A stretch of DNA of 64,000 bases, from positions 157,315-221,314 of the forward strand of contig JASJCM010000009.1 of NCBI GenBank assembly GCA_030065985.1. The letters are read 5' to 3'. A program made the position numbers and the translations under genes. This DNA comes from Woeseiaceae bacterium. GTDB lineage: Bacteria; Pseudomonadota; Gammaproteobacteria; Steroidobacterales; Woeseiaceae. Every line of letters starts with the position of its first letter. Position 1 is the first letter of the stretch. Shown here piece after piece: positions 34,485 through 43,146 of the stretch. The notes under the pieces were generated by a model. The model searched no databases. It was not told the origin of the DNA and worked only from the letters and a program-made list of their open reading frames with translations.

Positions 34485-35501
34485 TTGGAATCGGCAAGCC
34501 GACTGCTTGCGCCCGTCAGCATGTTGCTGCGGTGCGTCCTCGTTTTGTGCGTTATCAGCGTATCGTCCGATCGTGCTCTCGCGGCGGGTACCGCTGTGGG
34601 TACGCTCATCGAGAATACGGCGGTTGTCGACTTCGTTCAGGGCGGCGCGCAGCAGCAGGTCGTTTCGAATACCGTTTCCTTCGTCGTCGCTGAACGCATC
34701 GACGTTGTTGTGACGTTGCAGAGCGGGCAAGTCGTCGTATCGCCAAACGGCGTCGACCAGGCACTGCTCTTCACCGTGACCAATACCGGCAACGGTTCCG
34801 AAGTGTTCGGTCTGGCGATGAACAGCGTCGTTTCCGGTGACGACTTTGATCCGGTTCCTGCTGTTCCCGATTCCATCTTCTTTGACACCGACGGCAGCGG
34901 TGACTTCAATGCGGGCGATGTAGCCTACGGCGCAGGCGTCAACGATCCCCTGCTAACGGCCGACGAGTCCGTCGACATTCTGATTCTCAACAATATCCCG
35001 GGGACCGTTGCGAATGCCGACATCGGTCGCAGCGAGCTGACAGCAACGGCCAGCACCGGCAGCGGTGCGCCGGGCACCGTGTATGCAGGGCAGGGCGATG
35101 GCGGCGTCGACGTTGTCGTCGGTACGACCGGCGCAACCGCGACCGTATCTGGCGAATACCTCGTCGACGATGTTGCTATCAACGTCGTGAAATCCCAGGT
35201 CGTCAACGATCCAAACGGCGGCAATGAGCCCATCGTTGGCGCAACGATTACTTACACGATCACGGTAGAAGTCATCAGTACCGGTACTGCGACCGCCGCC
35301 GTGATCAATGACCCGATTCCAACGTGGTCCACCTACGAGCCGGGCAGCATCACGCTGAACGGCGCAACCCTTACTGACGCAATCGACGGCGATACGGGCG
35401 AGTACGACGTATCCATAGCGCCGACGGTCGTCGTCCGACTAGGCGACCTGACACAGGCCGATGGTCTCCAGACCATCGTTTTCCAGGTCACGATCGATTA
35501 A
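34485..35501 (+). CDS. Exported DUF11-type repeat protein (cluster gene 1)
   Basis: 338 residues from TTG 34485, preceded by AAGGA at 7 nt; ATG 34521 also fits. Signal peptide ends near RALAAG. The first ~45 mature residues (VGTLIENTAVVDFVQGG, then SNTVSFVVAERIDVVV) form a module shared with cluster genes 3 and 4. Asp/Gly-rich beta-type sequence follows (DTDGSGDFNAGD), then a DUF11-like domain ending FQVTID. There is no anchor or PEP-CTERM. It is probably secreted or periplasmic; function unknown. Confidence 0.75.
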   Translation: MESASRLLAPVSMLLRCVLVLCVISVSSDRALAAGTAVGTLIENTAVVDFVQGGAQQQVVSNTVSFVVAERIDVVVTLQSGQVVVSPNGVDQALLFTVTNTGNGSEVFGLAMNSVVSGDDFDPVPAVPDSIFFDTDGSGDFNAGDVAYGAGVNDPLLTADESVDILILNNIPGTVANADIGRSELTATASTGSGAPGTVYAGQGDGGVDVVVGTTGATATVSGEYLVDDVAINVVKSQVVNDPNGGNEPIVGATITYTITVEVISTGTATAAVINDPIPTWSTYEPGSITLNGATLTDAIDGDTGEYDVSIAPTVVVRLGDLTQADGLQTIVFQVTID

Positions 35502-35529
35502 CCGAGAGCGAACCGAGCGAGGAACGATT

Positions 35530-35997
35530 ATGAGAACTCTGACTGCAATAGCACTGACGCTGCTGGCCACCACAGCGATGGCTCAGCATCTGGACGTGCA
35601 AACCACTGTTCACAAACAGGAAGTCGTCGTCAACGACGCCGGCGAGGAAGAGAAGCGCCTCGTCGAGGCCGAAGTCGTTCTTCCGGGCGAGACTGTCTTC
35701 TACACGATCACGTTCACGAACGTCAGCGACGAAGTCGCCGACCGCGTCGTTATCACCAACCCGATCGCCGAGAACCTCGCGTACCTCGATGGCTCTGCGT
35801 TCGGTGCCGGTATGGACATCGTCTTCTCCGTCGACGGCGGTGAGACCTTCGCAGCCGCTGGCGAGCTGACGGTTACCGCAGACGGTGAAACGCGACAGGC
35901 GAAGGCCAGTGACTTTACGCATGTCCGCTGGGTCATGCGGAACGATCTCGCTGCAGGTGCGCAGGGAACTGCGCGCTTTGCGGCGGTTTTGGAATGA
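35530..35997 (+). CDS. Small exported DUF11-like protein (cluster gene 2)
   Basis: 155 residues from ATG 35530. Signal peptide MRTLTAIALTLLATTAMA precedes mature sequence that is one DUF11-like beta domain: VLPGETVFYTITFTNVSDEV, then VVITNPIAENLAYLDGSA, ending with a W-containing strand (VRWVMRNDLAAG). It has the minimal domain found repeated in its neighbours. It lies 28 bp after gene 1 and 73 bp before gene 3, same strand, likely one transcript. Confidence 0.75.
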   Translation: MRTLTAIALTLLATTAMAQHLDVQTTVHKQEVVVNDAGEEEKRLVEAEVVLPGETVFYTITFTNVSDEVADRVVITNPIAENLAYLDGSAFGAGMDIVFSVDGGETFAAAGELTVTADGETRQAKASDFTHVRWVMRNDLAAGAQGTARFAAVLE

Positions 35998-36070
35998 GGG
36001 AGGCGTTAATTCGCCGAACTTTGTTTGGGCGCCGGCATTGCCGGCATTTTGAAAGCTAAGGAGTACCGTG

Positions 36071-37180
36071 ATGAAAACTTCAAGCAAGACGATCGGCCTG
36101 AGTATCAGGCTGGGCGCACTTGCCGCCGCTTTGCTGTTTGGACAGCAAGCCATGGCGGAGGGCACGCGCGCCGGTACCGTCGTAGACAACACGGCCAGTG
36201 TTGACTACTTCGTAGGCGGTATCGATCAAACGGACATTCCGTCCAACACCGTGTCGTTTGTTGTTGACCGTCGGGTCAACGTGACAATGGTTCCGTCGAC
36301 GCCAGGCGTCGAAATTATCGCACCCGGTCAGGGCGATGTGTTCGCAGACTTTCTGTTGACGAACCTGTCGAACTCGGACCTGGATATTGATCTCGCGCTG
36401 ATTAATGCAGCGACGGGCACCGATATCGACGGAACGAACAACGACGATACAGACCTGGGCGATCCGCGTATCGCCGTGTGGACCGACTTCGAGTCCGGCA
36501 CGCCCGCGGCACCCGCCGTACCCGGTACGGGCACGACGACTGCCACGATCGACAACATCCCGGCCGACGATGCCATTCGCATCCGCGTCTGGGGTGCTGC
36601 AGGTCTGGCACTTGTGAACGGCACCTTCGCCGGTCTGCAGGTGACGGCAACGTCGCTGGCGGACGATGGTACGGCGCTGGCCTACGGCGTGGCGAACACC
36701 GACGGTCTTGAAAATGTCGACGTCAACGGCAACGACGGTGTTGTCGTCTCTGTCGACGGCTTCGCGGTGCAGTCGGCCGAACTGTCAGTCCTCAAGGAGT
36801 ACTCGGTGTTGTCGGATCCGCTGGGCAGCGGCCTTGCCATTCCAGAGGCTGTTATCCAGTACACGGTGACGATCACGAACGCCAGCACGACCACTAATGC
36901 GACTGACGTATCGATTACTGATGCTCTGGATGACAACGTTGACTTCAACCTTGGTCAGTACACGGCCGGCGCGGTTACCAGCGATATCCTGATCGATAAC
37001 GATGGTACGCAGACGGTGTGCAGCGCGGATACGGCTGGCACTGATACCGACGGTTGCTCGCTCGACGGTGTCAATCTGGTTGTTGGCAATGCAAATGGAC
37101 CGATTACCGTAGCTGCGGACACGACGCTCGTCGTGACGTATCAGGTGACGATCCAGAATCCGATACCGACAACGCCGTAA
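36071..37180 (+). CDS. Exported DUF11-type repeat protein (cluster gene 3)
   Basis: 369 residues from ATG 36071 behind AAGGAG. Signal peptide cleaved near QQAMAEG. The shared N-terminal module (AGTVVDNTASVDYFVGG, then SNTVSFVVDRRVNVTM) is followed by a beta-rich region with Asp/Asn/Thr repeats and a C-terminal DUF11 domain (VIQYTVTITNAS to VVTYQVTIQNP). It resembles gene 1 in layout and is likely a tandem paralogue. No anchor motif is visible. Confidence 0.75.
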   Translation: MKTSSKTIGLSIRLGALAAALLFGQQAMAEGTRAGTVVDNTASVDYFVGGIDQTDIPSNTVSFVVDRRVNVTMVPSTPGVEIIAPGQGDVFADFLLTNLSNSDLDIDLALINAATGTDIDGTNNDDTDLGDPRIAVWTDFESGTPAAPAVPGTGTTTATIDNIPADDAIRIRVWGAAGLALVNGTFAGLQVTATSLADDGTALAYGVANTDGLENVDVNGNDGVVVSVDGFAVQSAELSVLKEYSVLSDPLGSGLAIPEAVIQYTVTITNASTTTNATDVSITDALDDNVDFNLGQYTAGAVTSDILIDNDGTQTVCSADTAGTDTDGCSLDGVNLVVGNANGPITVAADTTLVVTYQVTIQNPIPTTP

Positions 37181-37224
37181 AGCGTAAGTAGGAAAGACGC
37201 ATCACGGTGTTCAAGGGACGACGC

Positions 37225-40200
37225 ATGTCGACCGGACGTGGGGCTACTCGCATGAGTAGCCCCCGTCTCGTCGTGTCTGCCCTTGGCACCGCCGTACGTA
37301 AACTGCTTGTTGCGTGCGTTGCGTCAGCGGCCATGGCGGGACCGGCATCTGCCAGCCCGCCCGGGGCCGTGATCACGAACCAGGCGTCACTCGACTTCGT
37401 AAACCTTGCGGGGCAACCCGCATCAGTCTTGAGTAACGAGGTGTCTGTCACCGTTGCCGTTACTCGCAGCACAGCGAGCGTCGAGTTCACGCGGGTGGTA
37501 CCGGCTGGTACCGGTAGCTACCAGGAAACGGTCGGTCCGTCGGCCTGTTTCCAGGGCGGTTCGTTCATCAATCTCGCAGATCCGACGATTCTCGGTGGCA
37601 CCGTCATCGACCCGACCCAGGCGCAGGATGCCAGCGGCGCGCCGACGATGAATATTGGCGAAACGGCGTTTATTCGTCTCGTCGATAGCGACCAGAATCT
37701 CGATTTCCAGGTAGTAGAGTACGCCGTCGTTACGGTCAGCAGCGCGCTGACCGGCGACAGCGAAACGCTGCAACTGACGGAAACCGGACCGGACACAGGC
37801 GTGTTCACAGGCTATATCCCGCTCGCTGGCGGGGTAGTCACGCCGGGTGACTGTGTCTTACAGGGTGCGCCGAAGAGTGCGATCAGTGTGAACTACACCG
37901 ATCCGGCCGACGGCAACGATACAGCGCAGGCAAATGCGCAGCTCGACCCTGTACAGCGCGTCTTCGAAAGCCGCACTGGCGCACTCGTTGATGGTTCGAC
38001 GATCGAACTTGTTGACGCCGCCACGGGCTTGCCCGCAACGGTCTACGGCAACGATGGCGTTGCCCAGTTCCCGTCGGCCGTGGTCAGCGGCGGTACCGTT
38101 ACCGACAGTGCCGGCACCAGCTATGTGTTCGGCCCTGGTGAGTATCGCTTCCCCGTGGTTCCTGATGGCGACTATCGACTCGTTGTTACACCACCGCCAG
38201 CCTATGCCGCACCGTCTTCGGCAGCGATAGTCGACTTGCAGAACCTGCCCGGGGCACCGTTTGCGCTGAGTCCCGCTTCGTTCGGTGCATCGTTCAGCAA
38301 GGCAGGCGGTGTGTCAGTAGCGATCGATGTGCCGGTCGATCCGCAAGCATCGTCATTGTTCCTGCAGAAGCAAACGCTAACGACCGTAGCAGCACCGGGC
38401 GATTTCGTGCGTTATGAACTCGTCGTTGAGAATGCAGTCGGCCCGGGCAACGCCGACGATGTGCGCATCGTGGACCAGCTGCCTCCCGGCGTACGCTTTA
38501 TCGCCGGATCGGTCCAGATTAATGGTGCCCAGGCTCTCGATCCCGTCGTCAGTTCTGACTTGCGGACTCTGGAATTCAGCGTTGGGTCGCTGGCGACCGG
38601 AATACGTACGACCGTTTCCTATGTTGTCGAGATAATTGGCGGCAAGCGGAACGACAAACTCGTCAATACGGCGACGGCCTTTGCGGCGGGCGGCCTGCTG
38701 TCAAACGAGTCGGCAGCAACAATCCTTCTTAAAGAAGACCTGTTCCGCTCGACTGGCACGATCATCGGCCGGGTTCTCGAGGGCGATTGCAGCCAGGAAA
38801 CCTTCAGCGAAGACCAGGGCGTAGCGAACATTCGTGTCTACCTCGAAGACGGACGCTATGCCGTCACTGACGCTGGCGGTCGTTTTCACTTCGAGGGCGT
38901 CGAGGCCGGGACGCACGTTGCACAGCTCGACACCTTTACCGTGCCGGCCTGGTTCGACATTCTGGGTTGCTCGGCGACGCCGGGCTACGCAGGCAACGCC
39001 GAGTCACAGTTCGTCAAGCTGGCCCGCGGCGGATTGCAGCGCGCGGATTTCTACCTGCGGCGCAAGGAACCGCCGCACGGGCGTATTGATATCGAAATGC
39101 GCAACTCGGGAACGGATAGCACCGAGCAGGTTGCGTACAACCTGACATTGAACGGCATTGGCAACGTCGAAATCGACAACATCAGCCTGATGGTGCTTTT
39201 GCCGCAAGGCGTTACATACGCGGCTGGTACTTTGCGAATAAATGGCAAGGAGCTTGGTGAGCCGCATGTCACCGGTCCGGCGATAACGATGGCCATCGAC
39301 GGCCAGTTCGGCAACTGGACCAATGAGCTGACTTTCATTGCAGACATCGATGACCAGGTCGACGGTGAGCTTGTCACCAAGGCTGTCGGCACGTTCGACA
39401 CGCCTATGGAAAGCAAGCAAAAGACACCGCTCGTCGAAACGAAAATGGTTCGCGAGCCGGCGGTCATCGAGAACGCTGGTTACGTCCTCGATCTCAAGTT
39501 TGCTGTCTTGTCGGACCAGCTTTCGTCGCAAGACAAGCTTGAGCTCGACCGCCTTATTGATGACTGGCAGGGCGTGGCTGATATCCAGCTCTCCTCGATT
39601 GGTCACAGCGACAGCCAGCGTATCAGCGCGCGCAACCGGCACCTGTTTGCTGACAACTACGTTCTGTCGGAAGCGCGTGCGCTTGCCGCTGCTGCCTACG
39701 TCGCCGGCGCGCTCGATATCGCGCCCGACAGGATCCAGGTAGAAGGCCGGGGGCCCGACGAGCCTATTGCGGACAACAGCTCGGCTGCCGGGCGCCAGAA
39801 GAACCGCCGTGTTGAAATGGTGCTGAGCGGAATCCGTCCGAAACGGCCGTCGTTCCTCGAAGTCACGCAGGCATCGAGCGGCACCAAGGAAACCGAAACT
39901 GTCGGCGCGATACCTGGCATGGAGCGCAAGAAACGTGTTGCGGACACCGTCGACAACCATGCTGGTATGCCGTCATCGCAGATGATTCCGGCAGCGGACG
40001 CACTGCAGCCTGGTATCGCGATGCTGTTGCCGGCCAAGGGCTTTGCACCGGCGATCCCGGCTACCAAGATTGCCGTGCAGCATGACCCGGATCAGACTGT
40101 CGAAGTCACGATCAACGGCACGCCGATCAATGGCCTGACTTTTTCCGGGGCTACGGCCAATGCGGCGCGCACAGTCGCAGTGTCTGCCTGGGAGGGCGTC

Positions 40201-43086
40201 AGCCTCGTCGATGGCACGAACGAGATTCGTGCTGTGATTCGAAACGCAGATGGCAGCAAGGCCAAGGGCATCCGACGCACGATTCACTATTCGGGCGGAC
40301 CGATTCGGGCCGAGCTCGTTGAAGAGCAATCGACTCTGGTAGCAGACGGCAAGACTCACCCGGTCATCGCGCTGCGCCTCTTCGATCGGGCCAACAAACC
40401 AGCCCGCACCGGCATCGTCGGTGACTTCCGCGTCGACGCTCCGTACCGCTCGGCATGGGACGAAGAAAACGATCGCAAGAACAAACTGGTCGAGGTAGGA
40501 GACCGCAGCGCGACTTACAAAGTCGGCGCCGATGGTGTTGCGCTGCTCGAGCTCGCCCCGACGACACAGACTGGCGAGGTTACTGTGTTCCTGCCATTCC
40601 AGAATTATCGCGAGCAGGAAGTTCGCGCCTGGCTGAAGCCGGCGCAGCGCGACTGGATTCTCGTAGGCTTTGCTGAAGGCACTGCCGCACATGCGACGCT
40701 GTCGGACAACATGGTCGCCGCCGAAGAAGCAGGATTCGAGGATGGTTATCATGACGAGGGCCGCGTTGCGTTCTTCGCCAAGGGTACCGTCAAGGGCGAA
40801 TACCTGCTGACGCTCGCCTATGACTCGGATCGCGACCGCAATGCGACGCGCGATCGTTTCGACACGGTCGTCGATCCAAATGCGTACTACACGCTTTACG
40901 CCGACACCGCGGAGCAGCGCTTTGAGGCAGCCAGCCAGCGCAAGATCTACGTCAAGCTCGAACGCAACACCTTCTACGCGTTGTTCGGCGATTTCGATAC
41001 CGGACTTTCTGTGACGAACCTCGCGCGCTACGAGCGGCGCTTCAATGGTCTGAAGAGTGAATTCCGCGGCAGTAATGTCGGGTACACGGTCTTTGCCGCA
41101 GAAACCGATCAGTCATTCAATCGTGATGAGCTGCGCGGCGATGGTACGTCTGGCTTGTACCAGCTCAGCAACGCGCCGATCATCGCGAACAGCGAACAGG
41201 TGCGCATCGAAGTCCGCGATCGCTTCGATTCTGGCACCGTTCTCAGTACACAGAACCAGACACGTTTCCTCGATTACACGCTGGATACTCTGACGGGCAC
41301 TCTGTATTTCAAACGGCCTGTGCCCAGCCGCGATCTTGAGTTCAACCCGGTCTACATCGTCGTCGAGTATGAATCCATTGCGACGGGTAACGATGACGTG
41401 GTCGCCGGTGGTCGCGGCTCACTGCGCTTCGCTAAGGATGCTGTCGAGGTTGGAATCTCGCATATCAACGACGGTTCGCAAGGCGCCGAAGCGGATCTGA
41501 CCGGCGTCGATCTGCGTTGGCAGATCAACGACCAAACCCTGCTCAAGGCCGAAACAGCCGATTCGAATGCGACGGTCGCCGGGGTTGACCAGGGTGGTTC
41601 GGCACAAAGTATCGAGCTTGAGCACAACAGTGAAAGCGTCGATGTGCGCGCTTACATTCGTGAGGTCGAGGAAGGTTTTGGCCTCGGCTATCAGTCCGCA
41701 GCTGACAGGGGCATTCGCAGGGTAGGCGTCGATGCGCGCGGCAAGCTCGGTGAGCGCTGGGTCGTCGAGGGTGAGGCCGGCTGGCAGCAAAACCTCGAGA
41801 CAGAGGCTATTCGTAACATCGCCCGTGCGCGTGTTCGCTATGAGCAAGGTGAGTTCTCGGCAACACTGGGAGTCGCGCACGCTGAGGACGAATATGACGA
41901 TGGCCTCGAGCGGACGAGTCAGCTTGTCGAGCTCGGTGTTGCGCAACGTGTGCTCGACGGCAAGCTCCGGTTGCGAGCGAACGCGAGTACCGCGCTCAAC
42001 GAGGACGCCGAGAACATCGACTACCCGCAAAGCTATGTCGTCGGTGCCGATTACAGACTTGGCGAGAGCGTCGACCTGGTCGCCGAATACGAAGACACTG
42101 AGGGCAGTGGAATCGAGTCCTCAACGGCCCGCGTCGGCGTGCGCGCGACGCCCTGGAATCGGGCGCAAATCAACAGCTTTGTGACGAGTGAGCAGAGTGA
42201 GTTCGGTCCGCGGCTGTTCGCCAACGTCGGACTGATCCAGGGCTTCCAGCTCAATGAACGTTGGACACTCGACGTTGGTGTCGACCATGCAGAGACGATA
42301 CGTGACCCGTCGGAGCGGCGCTTTGACGAAGATCGGGCGCTGACGTCGGGCACGCTGACAGATGATTTCTCGGCGGCCATTTTCGGTGCCATGTATACGG
42401 CGGAATTGTGGAGCGCCAACTCGCGTCTCGAGGTTCGCAGCTCGGATAGCGAGGATCGCACAACGTTGCTCGCTGGTTGGTACCGTCAGCCGACGCGTGG
42501 CCATGGCCTGTCCGCCGGTCTGACGCTGTTTACGGCCGATGCGGCCACGGGCAATGAGCTCGCGCAGGCGAATCTGCGCTTCGGCTGGGCGTACCGCAAG
42601 GCGGACAGCCGGTGGTCTTTCCTCGATCGCATCGACCTTGTCTATGATCGCGCCCAGTCGTCCGGCGCAGAACAGAAGAGCTGGCGCCTGATCAACAACT
42701 TCAGCGCAAATCGGCGCATTAGCGCGGCAACGTCGCTGTCGCTGCAATATGCCTTCAAGTACGTGCGCAGCGACTTCGACGGCGACGCCTTTACTGGCTA
42801 CACCGACCTCGTCGGCGTAGACCTGCGCCACGGCTTTAATGAGCGCTGGGACGTGGGCGTTGGCACGAGCGTCCTGCACTCGTGGAAGTCGAAGGTGATG
42901 GACTACAGTGCGGGCATCGACGTTGGCTACAACCTCGGCCGCAACATGTGGCTGTCACTCGGCTACAACTTCTCAGGCTTCGACGACGACGACTTCGCCC
43001 AGGCGCGCTATACAGCGGCCGGGCCGTTCCTGCGCTTCTCCATCAAGGCGGACCAGCAACTCCTGCGGAACATCGCCGGCCAATAA
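37225..43086 (+). CDS. Giant outer-membrane protein: DUF11 repeats, SdrD-like, OmpA domain and C-terminal beta-barrel (cluster gene 4)
   Basis: About 1953 residues from ATG 37225 (AAGGGA 6 nt upstream; GTG 37207 also open). In order: signal peptide to about residue 44 (AMAGPASA), shared N-module (VITNQASLDFVNLAGQ), Ig/beta domains, a DUF11 domain (~375-480), an SdrD/CarboxypepD-like domain (~515-600, GVANIRVYLEDGRYAVTDAGG), a second DUF11-like domain (~620-740), an OmpA-like domain (~770-870, IGHSDSQRISARN and NRRVEMVLSG), invasin-like Ig regions, and from about 1180 a long beta-barrel of alternating strands. The barrel should insert in the outer membrane while the OmpA domain contacts peptidoglycan. 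It may export or display genes 1-3; that is inference. Confidence 0.75.
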   Translation: MSTGRGATRMSSPRLVVSALGTAVRKLLVACVASAAMAGPASASPPGAVITNQASLDFVNLAGQPASVLSNEVSVTVAVTRSTASVEFTRVVPAGTGSYQETVGPSACFQGGSFINLADPTILGGTVIDPTQAQDASGAPTMNIGETAFIRLVDSDQNLDFQVVEYAVVTVSSALTGDSETLQLTETGPDTGVFTGYIPLAGGVVTPGDCVLQGAPKSAISVNYTDPADGNDTAQANAQLDPVQRVFESRTGALVDGSTIELVDAATGLPATVYGNDGVAQFPSAVVSGGTVTDSAGTSYVFGPGEYRFPVVPDGDYRLVVTPPPAYAAPSSAAIVDLQNLPGAPFALSPASFGASFSKAGGVSVAIDVPVDPQASSLFLQKQTLTTVAAPGDFVRYELVVENAVGPGNADDVRIVDQLPPGVRFIAGSVQINGAQALDPVVSSDLRTLEFSVGSLATGIRTTVSYVVEIIGGKRNDKLVNTATAFAAGGLLSNESAATILLKEDLFRSTGTIIGRVLEGDCSQETFSEDQGVANIRVYLEDGRYAVTDAGGRFHFEGVEAGTHVAQLDTFTVPAWFDILGCSATPGYAGNAESQFVKLARGGLQRADFYLRRKEPPHGRIDIEMRNSGTDSTEQVAYNLTLNGIGNVEIDNISLMVLLPQGVTYAAGTLRINGKELGEPHVTGPAITMAIDGQFGNWTNELTFIADIDDQVDGELVTKAVGTFDTPMESKQKTPLVETKMVREPAVIENAGYVLDLKFAVLSDQLSSQDKLELDRLIDDWQGVADIQLSSIGHSDSQRISARNRHLFADNYVLSEARALAAAAYVAGALDIAPDRIQVEGRGPDEPIADNSSAAGRQKNRRVEMVLSGIRPKRPSFLEVTQASSGTKETETVGAIPGMERKKRVADTVDNHAGMPSSQMIPAADALQPGIAMLLPAKGFAPAIPATKIAVQHDPDQTVEVTINGTPINGLTFSGATANAARTVAVSAWEGVSLVDGTNEIRAVIRNADGSKAKGIRRTIHYSGGPIRAELVEEQSTLVADGKTHPVIALRLFDRANKPARTGIVGDFRVDAPYRSAWDEENDRKNKLVEVGDRSATYKVGADGVALLELAPTTQTGEVTVFLPFQNYREQEVRAWLKPAQRDWILVGFAEGTAAHATLSDNMVAAEEAGFEDGYHDEGRVAFFAKGTVKGEYLLTLAYDSDRDRNATRDRFDTVVDPNAYYTLYADTAEQRFEAASQRKIYVKLERNTFYALFGDFDTGLSVTNLARYERRFNGLKSEFRGSNVGYTVFAAETDQSFNRDELRGDGTSGLYQLSNAPIIANSEQVRIEVRDRFDSGTVLSTQNQTRFLDYTLDTLTGTLYFKRPVPSRDLEFNPVYIVVEYESIATGNDDVVAGGRGSLRFAKDAVEVGISHINDGSQGAEADLTGVDLRWQINDQTLLKAETADSNATVAGVDQGGSAQSIELEHNSESVDVRAYIREVEEGFGLGYQSAADRGIRRVGVDARGKLGERWVVEGEAGWQQNLETEAIRNIARARVRYEQGEFSATLGVAHAEDEYDDGLERTSQLVELGVAQRVLDGKLRLRANASTALNEDAENIDYPQSYVVGADYRLGESVDLVAEYEDTEGSGIESSTARVGVRATPWNRAQINSFVTSEQSEFGPRLFANVGLIQGFQLNERWTLDVGVDHAETIRDPSERRFDEDRALTSGTLTDDFSAAIFGAMYTAELWSANSRLEVRSSDSEDRTTLLAGWYRQPTRGHGLSAGLTLFTADAATGNELAQANLRFGWAYRKADSRWSFLDRIDLVYDRAQSSGAEQKSWRLINNFSANRRISAATSLSLQYAFKYVRSDFDGDAFTGYTDLVGVDLRHGFNERWDVGVGTSVLHSWKSKVMDYSAGIDVGYNLGRNMWLSLGYNFSGFDDDDFAQARYTAAGPFLRFSIKADQQLLRNIAGQ

Positions 43087-43146
43087 CGGGTCGCTCGTCC
43101 GAATTTACCCGGCGCGCCCTGGGCCGGAACGGTGTACCCTTGCGCC

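Noticed and set aside
34478..34693. Out-of-frame ATG at 34478 giving a 71-codon ORF before the TTG start of cluster gene 1
   Set aside because: The ATG abuts the AAGGA with no spacer, so it cannot use it well; the encoded peptide is shadow-like.
34485..43086. Exosortase/PEP-CTERM or sortase substrate status for the exported proteins
   Set aside because: No PEP-CTERM, LPXTG or similar sorting tail at any C-terminus.
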